A stretch of DNA of 46,845 nucleotides from the NCBI GenBank assembly GCA_001898415.1, contig MKTU01000023.1, positions 8,550 to 55,394 of the forward strand, read 5' to 3'. Of the stretch, positions 8,779 through 15,977 are shown piece after piece (within the stretch, counting starts at the first letter, position 1; each line of letters starts with the position of its first letter). Both the position numbers and the translations under genes were made by a program. The notes beneath the pieces were generated by a model, which had not been told where the DNA came from, made no database searches, and saw only the letters and a program-made list of their open reading frames with translations. The DNA is from Rhodanobacter sp. 67-28 (GTDB lineage: Bacteria > Pseudomonadota > Gammaproteobacteria > Xanthomonadales > Rhodanobacteraceae).

Positions 8779-9066
8779 TCACTGCTGCGGCGGTGAAATC
8801 TTCCGACAGCCATTGATCGTGCAGTAGTAATACTGGCATGGCTGCTGGTTGCCGCCGCCTTGGCAAACTTGCACAAAACAGCCGTTTGCGTCGCATAGCG
8901 ACCCATTCTGCGGCGTAATCGTCACTGGAATGGAGTTGTCGCTGTACGGCCCCGCAGGGGCAGTGGCGTTCGGTGCAGTGCTGACCCAAGCATTCTGTGC
9001 ATGCAACCCGGTAACGGAGAACCCCAGAACAACAGTCGCGGCAATTGCAATTGCGCGGAGCATCAT
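8779..9066 (-). CDS. Small secreted six-cysteine protein, unknown function
   Basis: 95-aa protein with a clear Sec signal peptide (about 1-24, ending GLHA before QNAWVS). The mature part has six cysteines near the C-terminus, including two C-x4-C units with the same shape (CDANGC and CTINGC) and a tyrosine run (QYYYC), followed by a short tail. Disulfide bonding in the periplasm or outside the cell is likely. I recognise no family. GAGAGG sits 8 bases before the ATG at 9066, with a promoter at 9108-9136 and a terminator at 8723-8754, so it is a one-gene unit. The surrounding DNA is less GC-rich than its neighbours. Confidence 0.65.
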   Translation of the reverse strand: MMLRAIAIAATVVLGFSVTGLHAQNAWVSTAPNATAPAGPYSDNSIPVTITPQNGSLCDANGCFVQVCQGGGNQQPCQYYYCTINGCRKISPPQQ

Positions 9067-9378
9067 GTTGAGCACCTCTCGTTGACAAACACCCCGAGGC
9101 GAGTGGCGGTTTACTCCTGCCGCGGTGAAGTGTCAAATCATCGATAGGCAAGCACATGAGCAAAAGGAGATAGTCGGGTCGCTCAGTCCAAAGCAAATGC
9201 TGCGCGACCGCGGACTCGCGTGTGCTGCCGCGTTGATCCCGAAACCAAGGGCCACCTCACGGTGATCCTTTTTACTCAGCACTACTGATCGCCCAAATCG
9301 CACAGCGACAAGCAGGCACTCCGCTACGCGCCCCCTTGGTTTGGCTATGCTTGGCGGCTCCATCACGAGGTTGCCGCT
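9067..9378. other. 312-bp intergenic region, AT-richer than average
   Basis: Divergent spacer between the secreted-protein gene and the phosphatase gene. It holds the minus-strand promoter (9108-9136). GAGG about 8 bases before the ATG at 9379 is the RBS of the phosphatase. Between 9140 and 9360 I see no gene or structured element. Confidence 0.5.
9108..9136 (-). promoter_or_regulatory. Sigma-70 promoter for the secreted-protein gene
   Basis: On the minus strand TTGACA (9131-9136) and TAAACC (9108-9113) are separated by exactly 17 bases. The -35 is perfect and the -10 matches 3 of 6. The predicted transcript begins about 35 bases before the ATG at 9066, leaving room for the GAGAGG ribosome site. 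Confidence 0.5.
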
Positions 9379-9918
9379 ATGTACCGTATCGTGCCGCTAT
9401 TGCTGTTTCTGGCGAGCCTGCCGTTCGTGGCTAGCGCGGCCACGCCTGTGCAAGAGGCGTTGTCCGGCTTGCCGCATGTGTCGTTCCCGGCGCCGCACCG
9501 CGTTGCCTCGGGCCGTCTGCAGGCGAGCGACATCGCCGCGCTGAAGGCAGCCGGTGTCGCTCAGGTGATCGACCTCAGCGTCGACAGCGAGACACCTGCC
9601 TTCGATGAGGCGGCTGCGATACGCCAGGCCGGCATCGGCTACGCCAACCTGCCGATCCACGGCGCCGGCGACCTGACCCGGGCGAACGTGATCCGCTTCG
9701 ACCGGTTGCTGCGCGAGGCCGGCGCGCAGGAGACCCTGGTGCATTGCGCCAGCAGCAACCGGGTTGGCGCGATGATCGCGCTGCGCGCGGCCCTGATCGA
9801 CGGCAAATCGAGCGAAGCCGCGCTGGCGGAAGGCCGCCGCTGGGGCATGAAGAGCCTGGAGCCGGCGGTGCGCGAACGCCTGCAGGCCTGGTCGGACGGC
9901 AAGGAACACGGAGGGTAA
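9379..9918 (+). CDS. Periplasmic dual-specificity-like phosphatase (DSP/DUF442-type)
   Basis: 179-aa exported protein of the cysteine phosphatase superfamily. The signal peptide is residues 1-20 (cleavage after VASA). The catalytic P-loop is VHCASSNRVGAM with Cys123 and Arg128 (C-x4-R spacing, as in the DUF442/beta-lactamase-hydrolase-like group rather than C-x5-R). The general shape (VIDLSVDSETP, then an FDRLL helix before the P-loop) fits the fold. Substrate is unknown. An RBS (GAGG) lies 8 bases upstream. A REPIN follows 34 bp downstream. Confidence 0.75.
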   Translation: MYRIVPLLLFLASLPFVASAATPVQEALSGLPHVSFPAPHRVASGRLQASDIAALKAAGVAQVIDLSVDSETPAFDEAAAIRQAGIGYANLPIHGAGDLTRANVIRFDRLLREAGAQETLVHCASSNRVGAMIALRAALIDGKSSEAALAEGRRWGMKSLEPAVRERLQAWSDGKEHGG

Positions 9919-9952
9919 GGAATACCATCCCGCGCCGCGCTGATCCGGCCGC

Positions 9953-10018
9953 GTAGGGCGGGCACTGCCCGCCGCTCCTGGCGACGCGTTGGAAATCGGC
10001 GGGCGGTGCCCGCCCTAC
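9953..10018. repeat. REPIN (paired GTAG-headed REP palindromes), copy 1
   Basis: Left REP at 9953-9974 begins GTAGGGCGGGCA and is itself palindromic (GGCGGGC..GCCCGCC). Right REP at 9997-10018 is its inverted copy with one mismatch; the spacer is 22 bp. The same element recurs at 31985-32057 and 39902-39958. It resembles the GTAG REPs of Xanthomonadales, which are spread by RAYT transposases; no RAYT gene is in this window. Confidence 0.85.
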
Positions 10019-10110
10019 GGCGGCGGGCGGTTGCGTTACCATGCGCGCCACCTTCACCGTCGCGGCGATCGGCCCTGGCTCCCAATCTCCCCTCGCCGCC
10101 ACCTTCCGCG

Positions 10111-11004
10111 TTGCCTTCGCGCGCGGTGCTGCTGATGCTGGCCAGCGCCAGCCTGTTCGCGCTGATGGCGGTGTCGATCCGGCTGGCCTCGGCGCAGCTG
10201 CATCCGTTCCAGATCACCTTCTTCCGCAGCACGTTCGGCGCGCTGTTCGCGCTGCCGCTGCTGGTCGGGCCGGGCTGGTCGCTGCTGCGCACGCCGCGCT
10301 TCGGCTTCTACGTGATGCGCTGCGTGCTGGGCATGGGCGGCATGCTGGCCGGCTTCTGGGCGATCGTGAACCTGCCGCTGGCCGAGGCGGTGGCGCTGTC
10401 GTATTCCTCGCCGCTGTTCGTGACCATCGGCGCGGTGATCTTTCTCGGCGAGGTGGTGCGGCGGCGGCGCTGGAGCGCGGTGGTGGCGGGCTTCATCGGC
10501 GTGCTGGTGATCGTGCGCCCGGGCAGCGCCGCGTTCGCCCCGGGCAGCCTGGTCGCGCTGCTGGCGGCGGGGCTCACCGGCGCGGTGACCATCAGCATCA
10601 AGTCGCTGACCGGCAGCGAGCCGGCGGACCGCATCGTGCTGCTGACCACCTTGCTGTGGGTGCCGCTGTCGCTGCCCGCGGCGCTGGCCGTGTGGCAATG
10701 GCCGCACGCCACCATCTGGCCGTGGCTGGTGCTCTCCGGCGCGCTGGGCACCGGCGGCCACTATTGCTGGACGCGCGCGCTGCGCCAGGCCGAGGCCTCC
10801 ATGCTGGCGCCCTTCAGCTACCTGCAGTTGCTGATCGTGGCGGTGCTGGCGTGGTGGATCTTCGGCGAGGCGGTAGATCACTACACCGCGCTGGGCGCGG
10901 CCATCATCATCGGCGCCAGCCTCTACATCGCCCAGCGCGAGCACGCGCTGACGCGACAACAGCGCACAAGCACGCCGCAGGTCCGCGCGGAGCCGCCAAT
11001 CTAG
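10111..11004 (+). CDS. EamA/DMT-family transporter
   Basis: Inner-membrane drug/metabolite transporter of about 297 aa with ten predicted TM helices in two EamA repeats (first about 8-145, second about 150-285). Typical features are ASLFALMAVSIRLA, FFRSTFGALFALP, NLPLAEAVALSYSSPLF and, in repeat 2, QAEASMLAPFSYLQLL and WWIFGE. The start is unresolved: no in-frame ATG lies before TM1, and the first in-frame start-like codon (GTG 10006) lies inside the REPIN. I chose TTG 10111, giving MPSRAVLLMLAS; GTG 10126 is the alternative. Substrate unknown. Confidence 0.85.
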   Translation: MPSRAVLLMLASASLFALMAVSIRLASAQLHPFQITFFRSTFGALFALPLLVGPGWSLLRTPRFGFYVMRCVLGMGGMLAGFWAIVNLPLAEAVALSYSSPLFVTIGAVIFLGEVVRRRRWSAVVAGFIGVLVIVRPGSAAFAPGSLVALLAAGLTGAVTISIKSLTGSEPADRIVLLTTLLWVPLSLPAALAVWQWPHATIWPWLVLSGALGTGGHYCWTRALRQAEASMLAPFSYLQLLIVAVLAWWIFGEAVDHYTALGAAIIIGASLYIAQREHALTRQQRTSTPQVRAEPPI

Positions 11005-11023
11005 GCCTCCGCCGACCAGCGCC

Positions 11024-11674
11024 TCATTCGTCAGGGAGTGCCGGCAAGTCAGGCATGTTGGCCAGTTCGGCCAACATGTCGACCGCGGCCGGGGCGGGTT
11101 CGCTCGCCAACGGCCAGCGGCCGATCACTTCATGGCTGGCCTGGCCGAAGAAGCTGCGGATCAGCACGAACTCCTCCGCGCGCCACCGGATCGGCTTGAT
11201 CGATTCCTCGATCGCGTCGATCGCCGGCCCGTGCTGCAAGGCCACGTGCGGATGGAAAATGGAGACGCCGTTGACTTGAAGTCCCTGCGCGCGCTGTGCG
11301 GCGGCGATCGCCTTGCGCAGCTCCAGCGCCGCCGCGGCGGTGACCGGGTCCGCGCACAGCACGAAGGGAAACTGCCCGCCGGTGGGGATGCAGCGCATGG
11401 CGGCGTCCAGCGTGATCGTGAACGCGTTGCCCCGCACCGCGGCGCCCGCGGCCAGCATGGCGCGCTCCGGCGACAGCTGCGGCCGTTCGGGCCGGCCCAT
11501 CGGGCACAAGGCAAGGTGCAGGTTGTCGACCGACACCGGCACGCCGCTGGCGCGCTGCGAGCGGCGAAAACGCGCGGCCACGTTGGCGATCTCCACGCGC
11601 GCGTGGCCGTCGGGGCGCACCGCGAAGAAATAATCGATGCCTGCGGCAAGTTCGGCGGGGGGCGTCGGGGTCAA
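11024..11674 (-). CDS. 2'-5' RNA ligase/cyclic phosphodiesterase superfamily protein with altered HxTx motifs
   Basis: 216-aa protein of the 2H phosphoesterase superfamily. The layout matches ThpR: IDYFFAVRPDGHA at the N-terminus, first His motif NLHLALCPMG (His53), second FHPHVALQHG (His143) and the C-terminal RWRAEEFVLIRSF. Both canonical HxTx motifs read HxAx (HLAL and HVAL), so both conserved Thr are Ala. A second, canonical ThpR is encoded at 23408-24019. I chose TTG 11674 because GGAGG (11682-11686, reverse) stands 7 bases upstream. Both catalytic His are kept, so some activity is possible. Confidence 0.8.
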   Translation of the reverse strand: MTPTPPAELAAGIDYFFAVRPDGHARVEIANVAARFRRSQRASGVPVSVDNLHLALCPMGRPERPQLSPERAMLAAGAAVRGNAFTITLDAAMRCIPTGGQFPFVLCADPVTAAAALELRKAIAAAQRAQGLQVNGVSIFHPHVALQHGPAIDAIEESIKPIRWRAEEFVLIRSFFGQASHEVIGRWPLASEPAPAAVDMLAELANMPDLPALPDE

Positions 11675-11829
11675 GCCGGTACCTCCACGACAGTCGCTGT
11701 GACGAATGCTGTTCGCAACACCATACTCCGCGCCGCACAAGCCGGGTGTGATCCGCGTCGCCGGCCACGGCGTTCGCCAATGACCGGACCCGCCGCCGCC
11801 GGCCATGCTGCCCGGCCCCTGACACCGGC

Positions 11830-12093
11830 TCAGCGCAGCTGGCTGTCCTTGCTGCCACGGCGGTTGTACAGGCTGGCGGCGCGCTCGCTGTCGCGCTCCT
11901 GCTGGCAGGCCACGCACAAGCGCACGCCGGGCACGGCGGCGCGGCGCGCCGCGGGGATCGGCGCTTCGCATTCCTCGCAATGGGTCAGGCCCGGGCCCTT
12001 GCGCAATTGCTGGCGCGCCCGCTGCACACCGTCGTTGACGGTGGCATCGATCTGATCCTGCACGGCGCCGTCGCCGGCCCAGCCGGTTGCCAT
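11830..12093 (-). CDS. DksA/TraR-family C4 zinc-finger protein (YbiI-like)
   Basis: 87-aa protein with a four-cysteine zinc finger: CEEC (39-42) and CVAC (60-63), preceded by a short helical region (DQIDATVNDGVQRARQQL). This is the compact YbiI-like form that lacks the long DksA coiled coil, so it is unlikely to act fully like DksA on RNA polymerase. GGAGG lies 7 bases before the ATG. It sits 38 bp downstream of the TPR lipoprotein gene on the same strand. Confidence 0.85.
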   Translation of the reverse strand: MATGWAGDGAVQDQIDATVNDGVQRARQQLRKGPGLTHCEECEAPIPAARRAAVPGVRLCVACQQERDSERAASLYNRRGSKDSQLR

Positions 12094-12131
12094 GGTGCTG
12101 CCTCCGCGAAGCAGGGTCGCGGGCAGGCCGC

Positions 12132-12896
12132 TCAGTGCGCCTTCGCCCGCAAACCCTGGATATATCCAAGCTCAGCCAACGACTTGGGTTCGCCGGGCAC
12201 GAGTTTCAAGCAACCCTGGTAGGCCCCGGTCGCCTCGTCGAGGCGATGCAGCTCAACCAGCGCGTAGCCCTGGCCGCGCAGGGCCACGCACTTCAAGCGG
12301 ACGGCATCTTCGGGGGTGGCGCCACTGATCCCCGCATCGCCCTCCGCTTCCTGGTACAGGGCCAGCATCTTCTCCCAGTCACCGCTGCGCTGGTAGGTGA
12401 ACGCAAGTTCGCTCTTGTACTGGCTGTCCATCGGCGACAACACCAGGGCCTTTTCCAGCTCGGCGCGCGCATCGGCATAGCGGGCCATCTCGCTGTAGGC
12501 GTAGCCGCGCGCCCAGTACGCCTGCGCCCAAGCCGGGCCGATCACCTGCACGGGCACGTCGGCGTTGCCGTTGACTGCCTTGGCGCCCATGCCGGCGTAG
12601 GCGAGCGCATCGACCAGGCCGCGGGCGCAGAACACCTTGCCCGGCTTGCCCGCGTAGATCGCCTCGTACTTGCTGACGACTTCGGTCAGCGGCCCGTCGA
12701 TCGCCAGCTGGATCTTGCCCGCCTCGATCATCTTCAACGCGTCGAGCACTTTCTGTTCGTCGGCATCGGCAACCTGCTTGCCCGCCTCGTCGAGCGACAG
12801 GGTGATGGTACTGTCCGGCTTGACCGCGGCGTGCGGCGCGCAGCCGGCCAGCGTGAACGCGGCGAGCAGTGCCGCGCCGGCGAAGAGTCGTTTCAT
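12132..12896 (-). CDS. TPR-repeat lipoprotein
   Basis: 254-aa lipoprotein. The signal ends in the lipobox LAGC (Cys19). A helical repeat region follows with recognisable TPR units: AWAQAYWARGYAYSEMARYA, DARAELEKALVLSPMDSQYK, SELAFTYQRSGDWEKMLALY and GYALVELHRLDEATGAYQG. TPR lipoproteins act as scaffolds in the periplasm, often in outer-membrane assembly or cell-wall complexes; no partner is evident. A GGGGGA ribosome site precedes the ATG at 12896. It is divergent from the acyl-CoA dehydrogenase gene (122-bp spacer). Confidence 0.8.
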   Translation of the reverse strand: MKRLFAGAALLAAFTLAGCAPHAAVKPDSTITLSLDEAGKQVADADEQKVLDALKMIEAGKIQLAIDGPLTEVVSKYEAIYAGKPGKVFCARGLVDALAYAGMGAKAVNGNADVPVQVIGPAWAQAYWARGYAYSEMARYADARAELEKALVLSPMDSQYKSELAFTYQRSGDWEKMLALYQEAEGDAGISGATPEDAVRLKCVALRGQGYALVELHRLDEATGAYQGCLKLVPGEPKSLAELGYIQGLRAKAH

Positions 12897-13018
12897 GGCA
12901 TTCCCCCGAAATGATGCAGGGCGAGGATAGCCGAAGCGGGCCTGCGTCCATTGGCAGCAGGGCCAGACCGTCGGGAAGTGCCAGAATGGGCCATTCACCC
13001 ACGCCAGGAGAACGCGTC

Positions 13019-14788
13019 GTGAGCACGCCATCGCCCACCACCACCGAGCAGCCTGCGCTGCGCAGCGACGAGAGCGTCGCCAAGCAGCTGTTCCTGGGCA
13101 ACATCCTGGAAGAGAACCTGTTCCCCTACCCGCAGATCCGTGCCCGCGACCGCGAAATGCTGGGCGCGATGACCGACGCGATCGACCAGTTCCTCGCCGA
13201 CAAGACGGCCGAACTGAAGCAGTACGACCGCGACGCCGAACAGCCGGCCGAGTTCATCCAGGCGCTGCGCGAGATGGGCCTGTTCGGCCTGATCATTCCC
13301 GAGGCGTTCGGCGGCATGGAGCTGTCCAACGGCGCCTACGCCCGCGTGCTCGGCCAGACCAGCAGCCACGACAGCTCGGTGTCGCTGACCATCGGCGCGC
13401 ACAGCTCGATCGGCATGAAGGGCCTGCTCTTGTTCGGCAGCGACGAACAGAAACAGCGCTACCTGCCGAAGCTGGCCACCGGCGAGATGATCGCCGCGTT
13501 CTGCCTCACCGAATCCGGCGCCGGCTCCGACGCCGCCTCGATCCGCACCAAGGCCGTGCGTAACGACGACGGCAGCTGGACGCTCTCCGGCGAGAAGATC
13601 TGGATCACCAACGGCGGCATCGCGGATTTCTACACCGTGTTCGCGCGCACCGACACGCCCGAGGGCAAGATCACCGCGTTCCTGGTCGAAGCGGCGTGGC
13701 CCGGCGTCAGCCACGGTCCGCACGAGGACAAGATGGGCATCCGCGCCTCGTCCACCACCACGGTCGCGTTCGCGGACGTGCGGGTGCCGCCGGAAAACGT
13801 GCTGGGCCCGGTCGGCAAGGGCTTCAAGGTGGCCATGAGCATCTTGAACAGCGGCCGCACCGGCCTGGGCGGCGGCGCGGTCGGCGGCATGCGCTCGCTG
13901 ATCCGCCTCGCCTGCGCGCAGGCGAAGGAGCGCAAGCAGTTCGGCCAGCCGATCGCCGAGTTCGGCCTGGTCCGCGAGAAGATCGCGCAGATGACGGTGG
14001 ACTGCTTCGCCGCTGAAAGCGCGGTGTGGATGGTGGCGCACCTGATCGACGGCGGCGGCAGCGACTACTCGGTCGAGGCGGCGATGAGCAAGGTGTTCGC
14101 CAGCGAGGCGGTGCAGCGCGCCTCCTACGAGGCGCTGCAGATCGCCGCCGGCAACGGCTTCATGCGCGAGTTCCCGTACGAGCAGATCACCCGCGACACG
14201 CGCATCCTGTCGATCTTCGAGGGCACCAACGAGATCCTGCGCCTGTACGTCGCGCTGTCCGGCCTGAAGGGCGTGGGCGCGGGCCTGAGCGAGCTGAAGG
14301 CGGCGGTGGGCGACATCTTCAACGACCCGATCAAGGGCTTCGGCGTGCTCGGCAGCTACACCGGCCGGCGCATGCGCGAGGCCACCGGCTACGGCATCGA
14401 CCGCATCGCGCACGAGCTGTCGCCGCGGCTGCGCAAGGTCGCCGCCACCTACGAGAAATACACGGTGGAGCTGTCCAAATCCTCCGATGCGCTGCTGCGC
14501 CGCCATGGCAAGAAGGCGGCCGACATGCAGCACGCGCAGAAGCGCCTGGCCGACATCGCGATCGACCTGTTCGTCGGCCTGTGCGTGCTGTCGCGCGCCG
14601 ACAGCCTGGCGCAGCAGTCGCATCCGGCCGCCGAGGAAGCCATGAGCATCGCCGAGGTGTTCGCGCGCCAGGCGCGCCGCCGCATGGCGCGCAATGTGCG
14701 CGGGCTGGAGCGCAACGAGGACGAGGCGATCGAGCAGCTGGCCGGCGCGGTGCTCGCGCATGACGGCTACCTGTGGGACGTGATCTGA
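13019..14788 (+). CDS. Acyl-CoA dehydrogenase, long form (VLCAD/ACAD9-like)
   Basis: 589-aa FAD-dependent acyl-CoA dehydrogenase for the first step of fatty-acid beta-oxidation. Domains: N-terminal helical (about 30-155), beta domain with CLTESGAGSDAASIRT and KIWITNGGIADFYTVFA, and C-terminal helical with RKQFGQPIAEFGLVREKIA. The catalytic Glu lies in SIFEGTNEILRLYVAL. About 170 residues follow, the extra C-terminal domain of very-long-chain dehydrogenases. GTG 13019 is set by AGGAG at 13006-13010. The OsmC gene follows after 23 bp on the same strand. Confidence 0.93.
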   Translation: MSTPSPTTTEQPALRSDESVAKQLFLGNILEENLFPYPQIRARDREMLGAMTDAIDQFLADKTAELKQYDRDAEQPAEFIQALREMGLFGLIIPEAFGGMELSNGAYARVLGQTSSHDSSVSLTIGAHSSIGMKGLLLFGSDEQKQRYLPKLATGEMIAAFCLTESGAGSDAASIRTKAVRNDDGSWTLSGEKIWITNGGIADFYTVFARTDTPEGKITAFLVEAAWPGVSHGPHEDKMGIRASSTTTVAFADVRVPPENVLGPVGKGFKVAMSILNSGRTGLGGGAVGGMRSLIRLACAQAKERKQFGQPIAEFGLVREKIAQMTVDCFAAESAVWMVAHLIDGGGSDYSVEAAMSKVFASEAVQRASYEALQIAAGNGFMREFPYEQITRDTRILSIFEGTNEILRLYVALSGLKGVGAGLSELKAAVGDIFNDPIKGFGVLGSYTGRRMREATGYGIDRIAHELSPRLRKVAATYEKYTVELSKSSDALLRRHGKKAADMQHAQKRLADIAIDLFVGLCVLSRADSLAQQSHPAAEEAMSIAEVFARQARRRMARNVRGLERNEDEAIEQLAGAVLAHDGYLWDVI

Positions 14789-14811
14789 AACCCGACCAAG
14801 GAGAACCCGCC

Positions 14812-15225
14812 ATGAGCATCCCCACCGTCCGCGCCAGCACCGGCAGCGCGCCGTACGCGGTCGATTTCACCGACGACCAGGGCAACCGCTGGCACGCCGA
14901 CGAGCCGCTCGAGGAAGGCGGCGCCAACACCGGCCCGGCGCCGCACCGGCTGCTGCTGTCCGCGCTGGGCGCCTGCACCGCGATCACCCTGCAGATGTAC
15001 GCGGCACGCAAGCAATGGCCGCTGCAACATGTCGACGTCGAACTCGCGTTCAATCCCGACGGCACACCCGAGTCGGGCAACGACATCAGTCGCGTCATCA
15101 CCCTGCAGGGCGCGCTGGACGACGAGCAGCGCGAACGCCTGCTGCAGATCGCCAACAAGTGCCCGATCCACAAGGTGCTGACCGGCGAGGTACGCATCGC
15201 CTCGCGACTCGGCAATTCCCCTTGA
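14812..15225 (+). CDS. OsmC/Ohr-family redox protein
   Basis: 137-aa cytoplasmic protein of the OsmC superfamily, which reduces organic hydroperoxides through a Cys pair. Both cysteines are present: Cys in LLSALGACTAITLQMYA (about 54) and Cys in IANKCPIHKVLTG (about 118). The N-terminal Gly/Asp-rich strand region and the central EGGANTGPAPHRLLLSALGA are typical of the YhfA/OsmC group. AAGGAGA lies 8 bases before the ATG. It is probably co-transcribed with the acyl-CoA dehydrogenase gene 23 bp upstream. Confidence 0.88.
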   Translation: MSIPTVRASTGSAPYAVDFTDDQGNRWHADEPLEEGGANTGPAPHRLLLSALGACTAITLQMYAARKQWPLQHVDVELAFNPDGTPESGNDISRVITLQGALDDEQRERLLQIANKCPIHKVLTGEVRIASRLGNSP

Positions 15226-15293
15226 CACGTCGATGCCGCGGCTTGGGCCGTGCTTCGACAGGTGGCCGTGTCGGCGTCACGCACGCCGCAAAC

Positions 15294-15313
15294 ACGGCCG
15301 CCCGGACGGCCGT
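15294..15313 (+). terminator. Hairpin downstream of OsmC gene, weak terminator candidate
   Basis: Perfect 7-bp stem acggccg (15294-15300) and cggccgt (15307-15313) with loop cccgga. No T-run follows, so Rho-independent ending is doubtful. It separates the acyl-CoA dehydrogenase/OsmC unit from the respiratory operon. Confidence 0.3.
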
Positions 15314-15363
15314 TCCGGGACAGGCATCGCAGGGCCCACCACGACCTCCCCCGCCACCGTGCA

Positions 15364-15392
15364 TTGACACCGCTGCCGATACGGCGTAGACG
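15364..15392 (+). promoter_or_regulatory. Candidate promoter of the CuA/heme-copper operon
   Basis: TTGACA (15364-15369), a 17-base spacer, then TAGACG (15387-15392). The -35 is perfect, the -10 weak, which would suit an activated promoter. A start near 15399 gives a short leader ending in the strong GGGGAGAG ribosome site (15414-15421) before the ATG at 15429. No FNR box was seen next to it. Confidence 0.4.
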
Positions 15393-15428
15393 GGCTTGGA
15401 CGTGGCGCTTTCCGGGGAGAGAACGACC

Positions 15429-15977
15429 ATGATCTTCCAGAACGTGATCTGGGCCATCACGCTGACGGGGATGGGGCTGGTGGCACTGGGCTTCGTCTAT
15501 GCCATCACCCAGGCCGGCAGGCCGGCCGAAGCCGCCGAGGCCGCACGCGTCAACCGACGTTCCATCACCTTGCGCCGCGGACTGTTCCTGGCGCTGCTGC
15601 TGCTTGGCATCGGGATCGCCTGGGCCAGCCTGCGGCCCTTTCCCATCCCGCCGCAGCACGCACCACTGCAGGCAACGCAGGTGGTCGACGTGATCGGCCA
15701 CCAATGGACCTGGGACGTCAGCCAGACGCACTTGAAGGTGGGTGAACCGGTTGAGTTCCGGGTGACCGCCAGCGACGTCAACCACGGCTTCGCGATCTAC
15801 GCACCTGACGGCCGCATCGTCACCCAGACCCAGGCGATGCCCGGATTCACCAACAAGATCCTCTACACGTTCGACACCCCGGGCACCTACCGGATCATGT
15901 GCCTGGAATACTGCGGCGTCGCACACACCGGGATGACGACCGAACTCGAGGTTGCTGCCGCGGGGGACAAGCCATGA
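15429..15977 (+). CDS. CuA subunit II of a heme-copper oxidase/NO reductase (NorS-like)
   Basis: 182-aa membrane-anchored cupredoxin that passes electrons to subunit I. Two TM helices (about 5-27 and 51-68) precede the periplasmic cupredoxin domain. The full CuA set is visible: His119 in DVNHGFAIY, then C158-x-E160-x-C162, His166 and Met169 in CLEYCGVAHTGM. The protein is shorter than typical subunit II (about 250 or more). Its stop overlaps the subunit I start as ATGA. Gene order (II, I, SCO1/SenC, membrane protein) matches the norSY-senC-orf1 arrangement known from ammonia oxidisers; a small B-family oxidase is the alternative. Confidence 0.85.
   Translation: MIFQNVIWAITLTGMGLVALGFVYAITQAGRPAEAAEAARVNRRSITLRRGLFLALLLLGIGIAWASLRPFPIPPQHAPLQATQVVDVIGHQWTWDVSQTHLKVGEPVEFRVTASDVNHGFAIYAPDGRIVTQTQAMPGFTNKILYTFDTPGTYRIMCLEYCGVAHTGMTTELEVAAAGDKP

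Noticed and set aside
10041..11279. 412-codon plus frame starting at an ATG before the EamA gene
   Set aside because: It is out of frame with the ten-helix EamA protein and its product is Arg/Gly/Ala-rich without motifs.
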